From: Isoetes taiwanensis
Lineage: Eukaryota > Streptophyta > Lycopodiopsida > Isoetales > Isoetaceae
DNA length: 64,000 nucleotides
Assembly: GCA_021234155.1 (NCBI GenBank)
Contig: JAJEKV010000002.1
Coordinates: 44,259,203-44,323,202 of the forward strand
Direction of reading: 5' to 3'
Part shown: positions 19,859 through 28,941 of the stretch, one piece after another
How the letters are laid out: each line of letters opens with the position of its first letter
Numbering within the stretch: position 1 is the first letter of the stretch
The notes under the pieces: generated by a model
The model's input: only the letters and a program-made list of their open reading frames with translations
What the model was told of the DNA's origin: nothing
Databases searched by the model: none
Position numbers and translations under genes: made by a program

Positions 19859-22669
19859 TCTTATATTATAATGTTATTGTGTAAGTGTTGGACCCAGCCC
19901 TAATTTGGGCGGCCCAGATTTGATGAAATCAATGGAAGAGATGATGCCACGTAAGATTCTTTAAAATAACATGGTTTTTTTTTTTGCTAGGGTTAGCGAG
20001 GGCGGCAGTAGCACCTTCGAGCTAGGGCGGCAGTAACACCTTCGAGCTGCTAGCTCCTCCTCCAGAACGCATCTTCTGGAACAATCTCTGGGTTACCTAT
20101 TCTTTCGGGGGATACTGGAGTTCGGCTATGTCTATTTGTTGTTCTAGCCTTTATGCTTTGTTTGGTTGCTTTGCTCCTGGAGAGATGGATGGATAGATTA
20201 TATTAGAAGATTACCTATTCTTTCGGTGGATACTGGAGTTCGGCAAAGGAAAATCGTAAGTCCAGTAAGCAAAGCATGTTTGTCTCAACTGTGAATAGCA
20301 TTGGACTTATTTTTTTGCTGCTTGGATGACAGGGTAAGCCACCATTTTAAGTGGTCATTGAAAGAAGAGATATTTTTCTCTGATCTGCAAGTAGGTGGGC
20401 GAACTTGCTATACTTTGCTGTTGATGGGTAAGCTCAGATAGAAATATGATTTTGCATTAGTTTCCGTTTTGTGAAGCCAACATCAATATGATATTTTGTT
20501 AGGAAATAGGCATATAGCGGACTCTCCAGAATACGTGATGCTCCAGTATCATCCTCCAGCTCTACATTGTTGAAAAGAAACTACGGGAAGTTGGTTGTAA
20601 TATCTATATATATAAGAAAGTAAGCTTCCTTTCTGTTTTGCTTTACAGTGTTGATAGAAGAAGTGGCAAGCCTATGCCTAATAGCTTGAGGCTTTCTCGG
20701 ACGCAAATGCAGAGGGAAATACTTCTTCTTGCTGAAAAGCTTCTCCCAGTTTTACCTTCTGAATATGTCATATGAGGGTCATTACATGCACTATGGACAA
20801 CCTCACGACCAGTGATCTTAAGCTGGCTTAGAAGCTCATTGTTGATGTGATTCGTGCAGCTTGATTGCTATGGTAGATACTCCTCTACAACACAAATAGA
20901 TGAGGTACCACAATGTTGAGTTTTATACCGGTCTCTTACCATGTTTCTTTTCTTTTAATATGCAGATTTCTGTATATCAGAAGCTACCTAAAATATAAGC
21001 TTCATATATCAGTTAAATAGTTACAGCATTATTTGATTGTTGCAGCATTATTTAGTTGTTATTTGATGAACAACTCTTCTACTATGGCCCTATGTCAAAC
21101 ATAATAACATTGTTCCAAGGACGTTTATCAGCTTCCTTTTCCTATGCTAGATTCATTCATCTTTTTTCTAAACACCTGCTCAAGTGGCTGTGTGATGTGT
21201 ATTGCAATATTCCAGGCTCTTAACGGAGCAAGTGTTGTATGCACCATATGCATGGCAGTGGTGATTGTTGGAATGCAAACTGATTTTATGGCTGTCTAAA
21301 CAGTAAAAGCATTTGTTGCATGCAAGATTGCATAAGGCTAATATAAAAATGTTCACGTCTTTTGCAAGGAAAGGAAACCCAGTTGTATGCTCATTTCACG
21401 CAAAAGCATCTCATAAATATTGGAAAGACGCCAAAACATTAACAACTAAAGCCTGTAAAACATATCACAAACATCGGAAAAGCATAAAAAACAATAAAGG
21501 GAAATCCTTAAACTCTTTGTACACATTTGTAGTTTTGTCTAAGCCAATAGGCAATGTGGCATTGCAAATAACATTTGTGGTTTTGTCAAATACAATGCTA
21601 CATTCCATTGTCCATGAGCCATGGGGTCTATCAACAACATCAAGGGTGGACTATGGACTTAACAAACAGGTAAAATAATAAGATTACATCATGAATTTTG
21701 CTTAAAATAACACATTCTAACAAAGAATTAAACAGTAAACAACTTGCCAAGCAACGCTGGGCAATTCTCTATAGTAAATAATGGCATTGCCACATCAAAC
21801 AAAGTGGTCTGCTTCACCCAATGGTTTGGGGAACTTAGAATAGTGTTTAATTTATAGACCTACTTATATAGACAACAAACTGTGTAGAATGTACTATTCA
21901 GTTCAAATGCATGATATTGTCGAGTGTGAACAATGACTTGGTTCTATCATTAATGGGTTTCCAACTTTGCCTAGGTAAACAAGGCAAAAAAAGTTTGGAC
22001 CGTAATTATCCAAATGTAAGGCAATTTGGTTCTATCATTAACATGATTCCAACTTTGGCTGAGTAAACAAGGCCATAAAAATTTGGACTATAATATCCAA
22101 ATGTAAGGCTAGAAAAGTTAAGACCATAATATTCAAATGTAAGGCGACTAAAGTGATACCATAATAGTAGCAGCACTAGGACAATGACATTATTAATGTT
22201 CAACTTCACAACAATCCGACAATATTCACATACTAAATTTTGAATTAATATTTTGACATTAGTGTTTCACCACAACATTTTGAGCATGTAGCTATGATCT
22301 TTATTTATACTGAGGATGATAACTCCAGTTCATCATTTACAATGTCCCACCTCATGCCCGACCTCACAAAGAGTAATAGACTTTGACTATAGCCTCACCT
22401 TAAAACCTGCTCAGATGAACACTCTACTCCCACTCAGGTTTCCTATGAACAAGAACCGTGTTGTTCTATTCAAAGCTATCAGAGATACCGATGCAGCACT
22501 GTCTAACATGAAGAAGCTAAGTTGCTTTTAAACGTTGTTAAATCTTTAGATATTTTCGTTATAATAAAAGGTTACAAACATTGGATTATTACTGCACGCA
22601 TTTCCCATTGCGGTCAAAAGATGTGCATACTTCCAACTTATGCCCAGCAACGCTGGGCACCGTTACTAG
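19859..22669 (+). mobile_element. Helitron 1, complete by its termini (2.8 kb)
   Basis: The left end is A|TCTTATATTATAATGTTA at 19858/19859. The right end is a 7-bp hairpin (GCCCAGC, AAC, GCTGGGC at 22642-22658), 7 nt, then CTAG at 22666-22669 followed by T. These are the defining Helitron features: 5'-TC, a hairpin about 10-12 nt before 3'-CTRR, and A/T flanks without target duplication. The second element at 28942-32477 has near-identical ends. No Rep/helicase gene is present, so it is non-autonomous. Inside are only short frames, for example 21313-21678, with no recognised product. A second, imperfect hairpin lies at 21744-21764. Confidence 0.8.
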
Positions 22670-23132
22670 TTAATGAATAACGTCGAAAAGATTATGAAGC
22701 AAGAGGAGTAGAAACGATGGCACAAAAAGAAGATAAGGCATTAAGCAAAGCAACATCCATAAGCAATGCAAAATAAAGCGTTATAAACCGCTCAGAAACG
22801 CAGAGAGGGAAGATTGGGGCCCTAGCAGCATGGCGATCTTGCCCTAGCAGCGCTTGCAACAGCTTCTTTTGATGCACTAAGCATTGCTCTTCTTTTCCAT
22901 GCCTCCTCTCCACTGATATGCAATGTGGCAGCATATTCCTTCTCCCTCTCGAGCTCTAATTCCCTCTGTCTAAGAGTTTCGTTTTCCCTCTCTCTTTCGC
23001 TTTCGTCTTCCACAAATCTTAGCCGTCGAATGTTAGGGTCCACCTCCTAACCTAACTTTCTAACTAAATCTGAGCCGTCAATTTTAGGGTTTCGTTGACG
23101 ACATACTTACCCAATAACATTATAATATAGGA
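22670..23132 (-). mobile_element. Helitron 5' end on the minus strand with a small open frame
   Basis: Read on the minus strand from 23132, the sequence begins TCCTATATTATAATGTTATT, with plus base T (minus A) at 23133. This is a Helitron 5' end of the same family. Downstream of it, minus frame 23043-22822 encodes a charged helix (DESERERENETLRQRELELE, REKEYAATLHISGEEAWKRR). This is probably a captured coiled-coil fragment. No hairpin plus CTRR in the right orientation lies between here and 1442. Confidence 0.55.
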
Positions 23133-23226
23133 TTGTACGCAAAGATTATGGGATGTACACCATATATACAACCAATAATGCTGCTACAGTAGTCATCAAT
23201 AATTCCTTGGCTATAAATATAGCTAT

Positions 23227-23469
23227 TTGGCTGCCATGTCTCGCCATGTTCAGAGGCCCCATGTTGACACCCTTACTTGCCTTATGACCTATGACGATCT
23301 TTATGCCTGCGAGTTGAAAGGGATCTCTCTCGATCCCTGGCTGTATGGTATAGCTACTGGTCGAAAGAAAGACTCCCCCGGCGAGTATCATGTTACTATC
23401 CATATTGTGTGGGTTCCGGAGCGCGAGGCTTTTGAGATTAATAGAATCACCAATAATTACAATCTATGA
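23227..23469 (+). CDS. Small protein of the SLDPW family, copy 3
   Basis: An 80-residue open frame reads HVDTLTCLMTYDDLYACELK, GISLDPWLYGIATGRKKDSP, GEYHVTIHIVWVPEREAFEI and NRITNNYNL. The GISLDPW, V.IH.VWVP and AFEIN.I blocks match the copy at 16479-16775. An ATG is available at 23236 (MSRHVQRP). It is followed 130-300 bp downstream by four GC-cored palindromes, so the association of this gene type with the palindrome recurs here. Function unknown. The minus-strand frame 23146-23403 is its shadow. Confidence 0.45.
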   Translation: MAAMSRHVQRPHVDTLTCLMTYDDLYACELKGISLDPWLYGIATGRKKDSPGEYHVTIHIVWVPEREAFEINRITNNYNL

Positions 23470-23597
23470 CTCATGTATTTCATAACTTTATATGATATGA
23501 TGATGTAACTGTGTTGTGCATGATTCAGTTGTTATGTTTCAGTTCTTATCTTCGGTTCTGATCTACGTTTTCTCGTTTTTCTTTTGCCTGCAAGTAA

Positions 23598-23773
23598 GGA
23601 AAGTGGGCGGGCGCCCAATTTTCCTGAAAGCGGAAGCCTTCATGAAACTACCTTCAAGCCATCTGAAGGGCAAAGTCGGCGGCCGCCCAGTTTCTGGGGG
23701 AGACTATTCTCGAAGGAAAATGGGCGGGCGCCCAATTTCCTCTGGAAGGAAAGTGGGCGGGCGCCCAATTTCC
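23598..23773. repeat. Cluster of four GC-cored palindromes
   Basis: The unit GGAAAGTGGGCG followed by GGCGCCCAATTTCC occurs at 23598-23624, 23715-23740 and 23748-23773, with a degraded copy at 23672-23694. Each is an imperfect inverted repeat with the same core as those at 9.7-16.9 kb. A plus-strand frame (23516-23866) through the cluster gives a repeated peptide RKVGGRPISSGG. I regard this as a by-product of the DNA repeat. Confidence 0.85.
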
Positions 23774-23988
23774 TCAGGAGGCCTCGATGAAACAAGATAT
23801 TACTATTCAGAAATTGCACGTCATTGGGCTGTTCTCAATGTAGACAAAAACATTTTATTCATATAGGAATGGAGTACATGGATGGATTACGTAGATAATA
23901 ATATCAACTAAACAACATGCCTCGAAAGAGATAGTTGAACAGAAAGATAATAGATAATAATAGATAATATTAAACATGGATGTTTCAG

Positions 23989-24489
23989 TCAATATCCAGT
24001 TCCACCGCAATTAGATCCCCCAGTTGGAACTCTGTTATGGCTTGTCGGCAAAGCTGAGATCCGGCCGATCATCCATTCTCCCATCGGATAGGAGGCTTTG
24101 AGGATGAGTTTCGTTACCAAAGCCACACACTGCCTCTTTTCCTTCTTGTAAAGCTTCTTAAACAACGACCGGAAAGTGTTGTGCAGCCAAACATCCTCCA
24201 TTTTCAGCAACCTCTTCAGAGCTTCTGCCCTGTAAATATGGCGTTTCAAGGAAATCAAGCAGCCTTCCAGCTCTACCCTACTGAGGTGATCCGGCTCAAC
24301 GCCATCCTTCATCAACTCTCCACGACGAAGGAGCTTCCTGAGTTGGCTTCTCATTTCTTCTGTGCCATTTTGGTTTATCTCGTTCTGCACCTCAACCTGA
24401 AGCTGATTCGCATGAGCTAATATTGGCTCGGCGATATGGCACTGCATTTCGCTCATTGTGAATCCATTGCTGCGCCTGGTTCGGACCAT
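23989..24489 (-). CDS. Transposon-associated accessory protein, copy A (intact, intronless)
   Basis: From the ATG at 24489 an uninterrupted 166-residue frame begins MVRTRRSNGFTMSEMQCHIA, then EPILAHANQLQVEVQNEINQ. The C-terminal half reads HLSRVELEGCLISLKRHIYR, AEALKRLLKMEDVWLHNTFR, SLFKKLYKKEKRQCVALVTK and MGEWMIGRISALP. It is helical, basic and probably nuclear. The gene at 37614-38199 is a clear homologue (LSKAELESILIQLKQ, AKALNKVLKRVEVWRFNSL, FTNLYHKWQQKREAHVLLLL), and 53957 on has the same N-terminus. In both complete cases a CCC-type transposase copy is adjacent. I know no described family. A role as DNA-binding or regulatory partner of the transposase is inference only. The homologue has an intron that this copy lacks. 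Confidence 0.6.
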   Translation of the reverse strand: MVRTRRSNGFTMSEMQCHIAEPILAHANQLQVEVQNEINQNGTEEMRSQLRKLLRRGELMKDGVEPDHLSRVELEGCLISLKRHIYRAEALKRLLKMEDVWLHNTFRSLFKKLYKKEKRQCVALVTKLILKASYPMGEWMIGRISALPTSHNRVPTGGSNCGGTGY

Positions 24490-24739
24490 TCTGACTGGCA
24501 CGACTATGAATCTACACTATGCCGATTTGCGAATGCCGGCTGCTGTGGCGAGACCACGTCTACAGAAGGCGCTTGGGCGAGACACAAACTCGGTTGGCAC
24601 TTTTTTGGCTTAATAGATACAAGGTCTGCCATCTCACCTACCTGCACACATTTCGAAAATTTGCATCATTCTACTAAATAAAACCCTTATATTCTAAAAA
24701 ATTGGTTCCATTTGGGAGTCATATGGACTCAGCCAAAGT

Positions 24740-25018
24740 CCACAATTAATGAAATTATGCTTGATGATGCAAAAAGGTTTTGGCCACATCAAATACCATG
24801 TCATGTGGTCTGATGGGTGTGCTGCTCAGTTTAAGTGTTCTCGAGCCTTTTATTTGAATGTGGCCCAATATTATAACAGGTATAAAATTAGGATGCAGTG
24901 GAATTATTTTGGCTCAGGCCATGGAAAAGGAGAACATGATGGGCAGGCTGCTTTGGAGAAAAGGTTCATTAGAGGTAATTTGAGATCTTCTTTTGTCCCC
25001 ATAAGAATCCTCCAATAG
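24740..25018 (+). pseudogene. DDE-like transposase catalytic core fragment, copy C part 1
   Basis: The frame reads GHIKYHVMWSDGCAAQFKCS, RAFYLNVAQYYNRYKIRMQW, NYFGSGHGKGEHDGQAALEK, then RFIRG. SDGCAAQFK and HGKG..DG are the second and third conserved blocks of this transposase family. The copy at 36.4-36.6 kb has the same SDGCAAQFK block (as VDGCAAQFK). The zinc cluster and the first catalytic block (ENYTL) are absent, replaced by the accessory gene region to the left. Right after RFIRG the frame is interrupted by a MITE (24967-25521). The coding sequence resumes at about 25522. Confidence 0.8.
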
Positions 25019-25521
25019 AATGAGTACTCTACATCAAACTGCAATTAATGCAGCATTAACAACTTCATTGCTGTCGTTTTTTCCCTATAACTTTTGATCT
25101 AGTCATGAAAATGTTGCGGCGTTTGTTGCATTAGATGCAGATTGAAAAGATCTTTTAAGTGATATATGGTTATGATGTATTTCAATACAAGCCATATGTG
25201 TTAACCTTAAAAAATATGGTTTTTTGCTCTTTTCTTATATATTTACATCCCAAAAGATATAACAATGGGTTGTCATTAGAAAGATCGTGAGGAGACGAAT
25301 CCATTGCCACAAATAGTGTTCGAATCGGAGTTTTTGATCAAAAGTTATAGTAGAAAAATGACACTGCAAAAGTTAGTTAGAACTGCATTAATTACTGCTG
25401 CCACATAATACTGGAATAAAATACACTGGAGCTCTTCTCTTATTGGACAGTTTAAAAAGCTGATGTGGCTTTTTAAGCATCCCTTAATGGGACAAAATGA
25501 GATCTCAAATTACCTCTAATG
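24967..25521. mobile_element. MITE-like element with about 39-bp terminal inverted repeats
   Basis: The left end CATTAGAGGTAATTTGAGAT is matched by the right end ATCTCAAATTACCTCTAATG. The similarity extends inward to a GGGACAAAA string, about 39 bp with few mismatches. The 555-bp body has no coding frame. It sits inside the transposase coding sequence and so inserted after it. No target-site duplication is clear. The second copy of this region (61764 on) starts inside this MITE and keeps only its right part. Confidence 0.65.
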
Positions 25522-26250
25522 CCTAGCGGACGAGCAAAGGAAAGAGAATGGTGTTCGGATTTTGGGTGCCAACTCTGCTTGCACTTTGCTGAGATAAAAG
25601 AAGTGCAAAATGGACAGAGTCATATGGGAGGTGATGGCAGAAGACATTAACAGGGACCCTCGTTCAGATTGTGAGACATTGCCTGGTACTCTAGCTATAC
25701 ATTGTGTGTCTGCTATTAATCCAGCTGACCCAACACTTGTCATGTATAGATCCCTGTCATGTTTTTGCAATGGTTGCTTGAATTTCAGATGGGGAGAATG
25801 TGAGAATCTCGAGCATTGTGGTGCGTGGAAGCTGCACAAACTGGAGCCTAGTTTGGCCCAGGTCGACGAACAAGAAGAGCTAGTTGGTTTTTATGCAGCT
25901 GATGAGCAAGAACTATCCGATGTACTCCAAATTGGAGACATATTTGCATCTTTTGCTGCCCCAGGGAGTCATGAAAATGTTCCATACTTCGTCCTCCTAT
26001 GCGTGAAGGAGATGCATATTCTTCAGGAAGATGTGATTGACGACTATGGAAATAGAATGCTTGCTGGTGACAGGGTTATAGCTGGTCATTACTATCAACT
26101 GCTACAAGGCACAAAGCACAAGTACAAGTTCTTTGGATGACAAAATAGTATTGGTACCAAATTGAATCAGAATTGGAGCAAAGTTCATGATGCAAAGTCA
26201 GGTCAAGCATAAGTTGAAGGGGGCACATCGGCATATATATGATCACACGA
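25522..26250 (+). pseudogene. DDE-like transposase C-terminal part, copy C part 2
   Basis: The main open frame (25610-26140) reads RVIWEVMAEDINRDPRSDCE, TLPGTLAIHCVSAINPADPT, LVMYRSLSCFCNGCLNFRWG, ECENLEHCGAW, then DVLQIGDIFASFAAPGSHEN, YFVLLCVKEMHILQEDVIDD and YGNRMLAGDRVIAGHYYQLL. C.C..C.....C....H looks like a zinc site. The IGDIFASF ... YF.LL ... VI.G.YY block resembles a BAH-like domain, a chromatin-binding fold. A frame change at about 26140 leads into KFMMQSQVKHKLKGAHRHIY. A diverged duplicate is at 62226-62990. This is the C-terminal end of the element's transposase, separated from its core by the MITE. Confidence 0.7.
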
Positions 26251-26350
26251 GAGGTGCATGACATGCTTATATCAAGCCTACCTGAGATTGTTGAGTGCAC
26301 ATGACTAAGTTCTGTACAAAGGAACTTTCATATTTGCCATCATCTTCTGT

Positions 26351-26716
26351 TATGTTGAGAAAACTAGTCGATTGCTGTAAGTTTTTTTGTTATTTACTTA
26401 TTTTTTAATCCCGAAGTGCATTTTGATACTTCAATTTGGTATCACGAATATCTTACGTGACCAAGCAAAATGTATATCGAGAAAGTACAAAATGTTTATC
26501 AATTGTTGCATGAAGAAGTTAAACTAGTTCAGGTGTTATGTTGAGAAAACTAGTCGATTGCTGCAAGTTTTTTCTTATTTACTTATTTTTTAATCTGAAG
26601 TGCATTTTGATACTTAAATTTCAGTATCACACAATATCTTCTGTTTCCAAGCACAATGTATATCAGAAAGTACAAAATGTTCATCAATTGTTGCATGAAG
26701 AAGTTAAACTAGTCTG
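26351..26716. repeat. Two tandem 186-bp units
   Basis: TATGTTGAGAAAACTAGTCG starts a unit at 26351 and again at 26537. Both contain TTATTTACTTATTTTTTAAT, GTGCATTTTGATACTT, AAGTACAAAATGTT and CAATTGTTGCATGAAGAAGT. The duplication is also present at about 63053 and 63230 in the second copy, so it predates the segmental duplication. Confidence 0.9.
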
Positions 26717-27091
26717 TGAACTTGTTCTGTTACAATGGATATCAATAGCTTTTCTTTTGATTCATGAAACAAAGCAGAAAGTGGAACATGTATGGAGACA
26801 AAAACTCTTGTATTACATATCACAAGATATACAACCTGGTCATATCAGATATGATGCCAATATATACAAGTCTGTTGTTCATGTTTTATATTAACATTAA
26901 TTTACATTCAAAATCTAGACACAGCCGATGTGAAGCCAGTACATATGATTCTGCTGTTTCAATATGTTACTTTCTTGTAGCTTGTCCATAGCCTGGACAT
27001 GCCATCTCTGTCCTTGTAGCCCTCTGAAAGCATTTGCCTCCAAACAAATTTGTTGTTAGTACATCGGATGGATTTGCGAAAGGATTACGCT
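26717..27091. other. Spacer between transposase and HAD gene
   Basis: No supported gene. The convergent transposase (plus) and HAD (minus) genes are separated by this AT-rich stretch. It is also present in the second copy (about 63411-63778). Confidence 0.5.
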
Positions 27092-27648
27092 TCACATACT
27101 TGTTGTGTCCGGTGCTATCAACAAACCCTCTAGCCATGGTTTCAGAAGTGTCAAGAGATATGTGTCTTCAACATCACTTTCCTGCCATGAAGGTGGGCAT
27201 ATGCAATTTTCGTTGGGATTGAAGAGCATCTTGTACTCGGAGTCGTCTACTATTAGTGTGTTGCTGTCATTCCTGTCTGGATACTTCTCGTATATAAACT
27301 CAATTGGCTTCAGATACAAAGGTTTGTCTTCACTTGCTGCAATCCGGAAAGGCAGCTCCAAACAGTGGCTTCCATCAAAGGTGAACCTTAAGTCCCTTAT
27401 CTGCGTCATTGTGAAGATTTTATCCACTACTCTTGATAGGTTCCATGGAGCTATTGATGACCATATTCCTACTTCAAAGTGTTCAAATACAAATTCCAGG
27501 AATTCGTCTAGGTGGGGCCTTAAAAACAACACTTTCTTGCCTATTATGTCATAATTTCCAACTAGCTGATCATCTGATACCAAAGTCCTATGTATTTGTT
27601 TTGCCAAAACATTATTGATATCAAACACTATCAACCTTTTCGGTACAC
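27092..27648 (-). CDS. FCP1-like HAD-family phosphatase domain, last exon
   Basis: After a splice acceptor (TTTCATATCAG, plus 27649-27660) the frame reads VPKRLIVFDINNVLAKQI, KKVLFLRPHLDEFLEFVFEH, FEVGIWSSIAPWNLSRVVDK, then NDSNTLIVDDSEYKMLFNPN and YLLTLLKPWLEGLL, stopping at 27092. This is the FCP1/NIF homology fold of the HAD superfamily: motif 1 (FDINN), motif 2 (WSS), and the DDS of motif 4. The classical second Asp of DxDx(T/V) is Asn here. Plant members of this FCP1-like group often have DxN at this place, so activity is uncertain. Known FCP1/SCP enzymes remove phosphate from RNA polymerase II CTD and other proteins. The 185 codons are open. It lies next to an Ulp1 gene on the same strand, and a broken second copy at 63779-64000 travelled with the transposon. 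I infer capture of a host gene. Confidence 0.8.
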
Positions 27649-27786
27649 CTGATATGAAAGAACATGCAATTTATCAATAAAGTATGGTGGAGTTGAATAA
27701 AAAGAGATTTTATTCAAATTCAATGAAAAAATGTGTATTTTATAATCAAATAGTGTTTAGCATTGACAATAGGGATAGGCTGTTTC

Positions 27787-28905
27787 TCAGCCACATTTAT
27801 TAGTACCAGGTGGTCTAATAGTTTCGGGTGCGATGTGAATGTGGTCTAACTCCTGAAGTAGTGCTCGGGTGAGAACATCACGACGATCAGATGCATACTT
27901 TGGCAAGAACCAGTTTCGGGTAATCTGCAAATGTGACAACAATACTTACATAATAAGTATTAAAAACCATTTGTTTGCAAGACAAAAGAAGTGAGACACT
28001 CACATTGGTAGTTTTACCACACACGATTGTGTCTACAAACTTCTGCATATAAGCTGCAACATAGAGGCCACATGAATCCCCATCTTTCTGCTGTGGACAC
28101 TTATGAATCTTCACAACTGGTGAAGGATTTTGTCCATGCTTCAAAAAAGTGGGACACTCGACACAACCGCGTGCCATAGTGAGGATATAGAGCACGCAAA
28201 AGACCGGATCTATTTTGTCGCAAAATGAATGAAAGAAGTTTGCTAACATGGTATCCAATCTACTCAATATTAATAAAAGGAGATGTGAAATACAAAATAC
28301 CTCTTAAGTGCAAGCATGTCAACGTCAATGTCCCGGCAGAATTGAAGATCCGAATGTTGATGGTGTTCTTACTCTTAGTAAGTGCCATGTTGAAGATGGC
28401 CAAAGTGTGATGTTCAAGTAACTCTACATAGCATTGGAATCATGATCCATCCGCACTTCAGCCAATTTATCCCCTGTAAGAGCTACCTTTACAATATCTC
28501 TTCATTTTTCGGAGGCTGCCATAGATTTATCTTTTTCGCTTGCCTTGGCCCATGCCGCAAATTCCATGAAGCTGTCCGTGGGAAGAACCGGGACGTCGGC
28601 CTTCTTATCATCTAGAACACAGAGCTGCAGGTACCTATAACAAGTTGAAAAGGATAAAATTACTAACTTGACTTACACATACAAATGAACAAGTTCAAAG
28701 TCCAGTACCTGGCATACATATCCACATGCCGGTTGGAAAATTTCCCCACATCCATGTCCAGCACATCTTGTTCAAATAAATAACACTCCATTTCAGGCAA
28801 AGATCCTGGGAAAATCCTTGCCTTCTTGAGCTTCATCATTCGGTTCAGCAAGGCATCGTATGGCCTGTATTTAGAACTGCAGTCTGGGTTCAATGACCAG
28901 TACAT
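27787..28905 (-). pseudogene. Ulp1-type SUMO/deubiquitinase-like protease (C48), four-exon remnant
   Basis: Exon 1 (28905-28709) begins MYWSLNPDCSSKYRPYDALL. A 74-nt intron (28635-28708) joins it in frame to RYLQLCVLDDKKADVPVLPT. After stops and a frame change comes EHHTLAIFNMALTKSKNTIN, IRIFNSAGTLTLTCL. Next is ECPTFLKHGQNPSPVV, KIHKCPQQKDGDSCGLYVAA, YMQKFVDTIVCGKTTN. Another intron (27925-28003, GTGAGT...TTTGCAG) leads in frame to ITRNWFLPKYASDRRDVLTR and ALLQELDHIHIAP, then a stop. His in EHHTL, and Gln and Cys in QQKDGDSCG, are the C48 catalytic residues; the usual Asp aligns near FNS. Such proteases cleave SUMO-like proteins and are often carried by plant DNA transposons. Stops in the middle break this copy. 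The HAD gene lies 139 bp downstream on the same strand. Confidence 0.85.
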
Positions 28906-28941
28906 TTACACAAATCATCTACATTCGTCTACTACTATCCA

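Noticed and set aside
20603-21774. Internal Helitron inside Helitron 1 (TCTATATATATAAG start, hairpin at 21744-21764)
   Set aside because: The sequence after the hairpin ends CTATAG rather than CTRR, and the hairpin has a mismatch. Left as a note only.
27105-27554. 149-codon plus-strand frame
   Set aside because: It is the antisense shadow of the HAD exon, which has clear family motifs on the minus strand.
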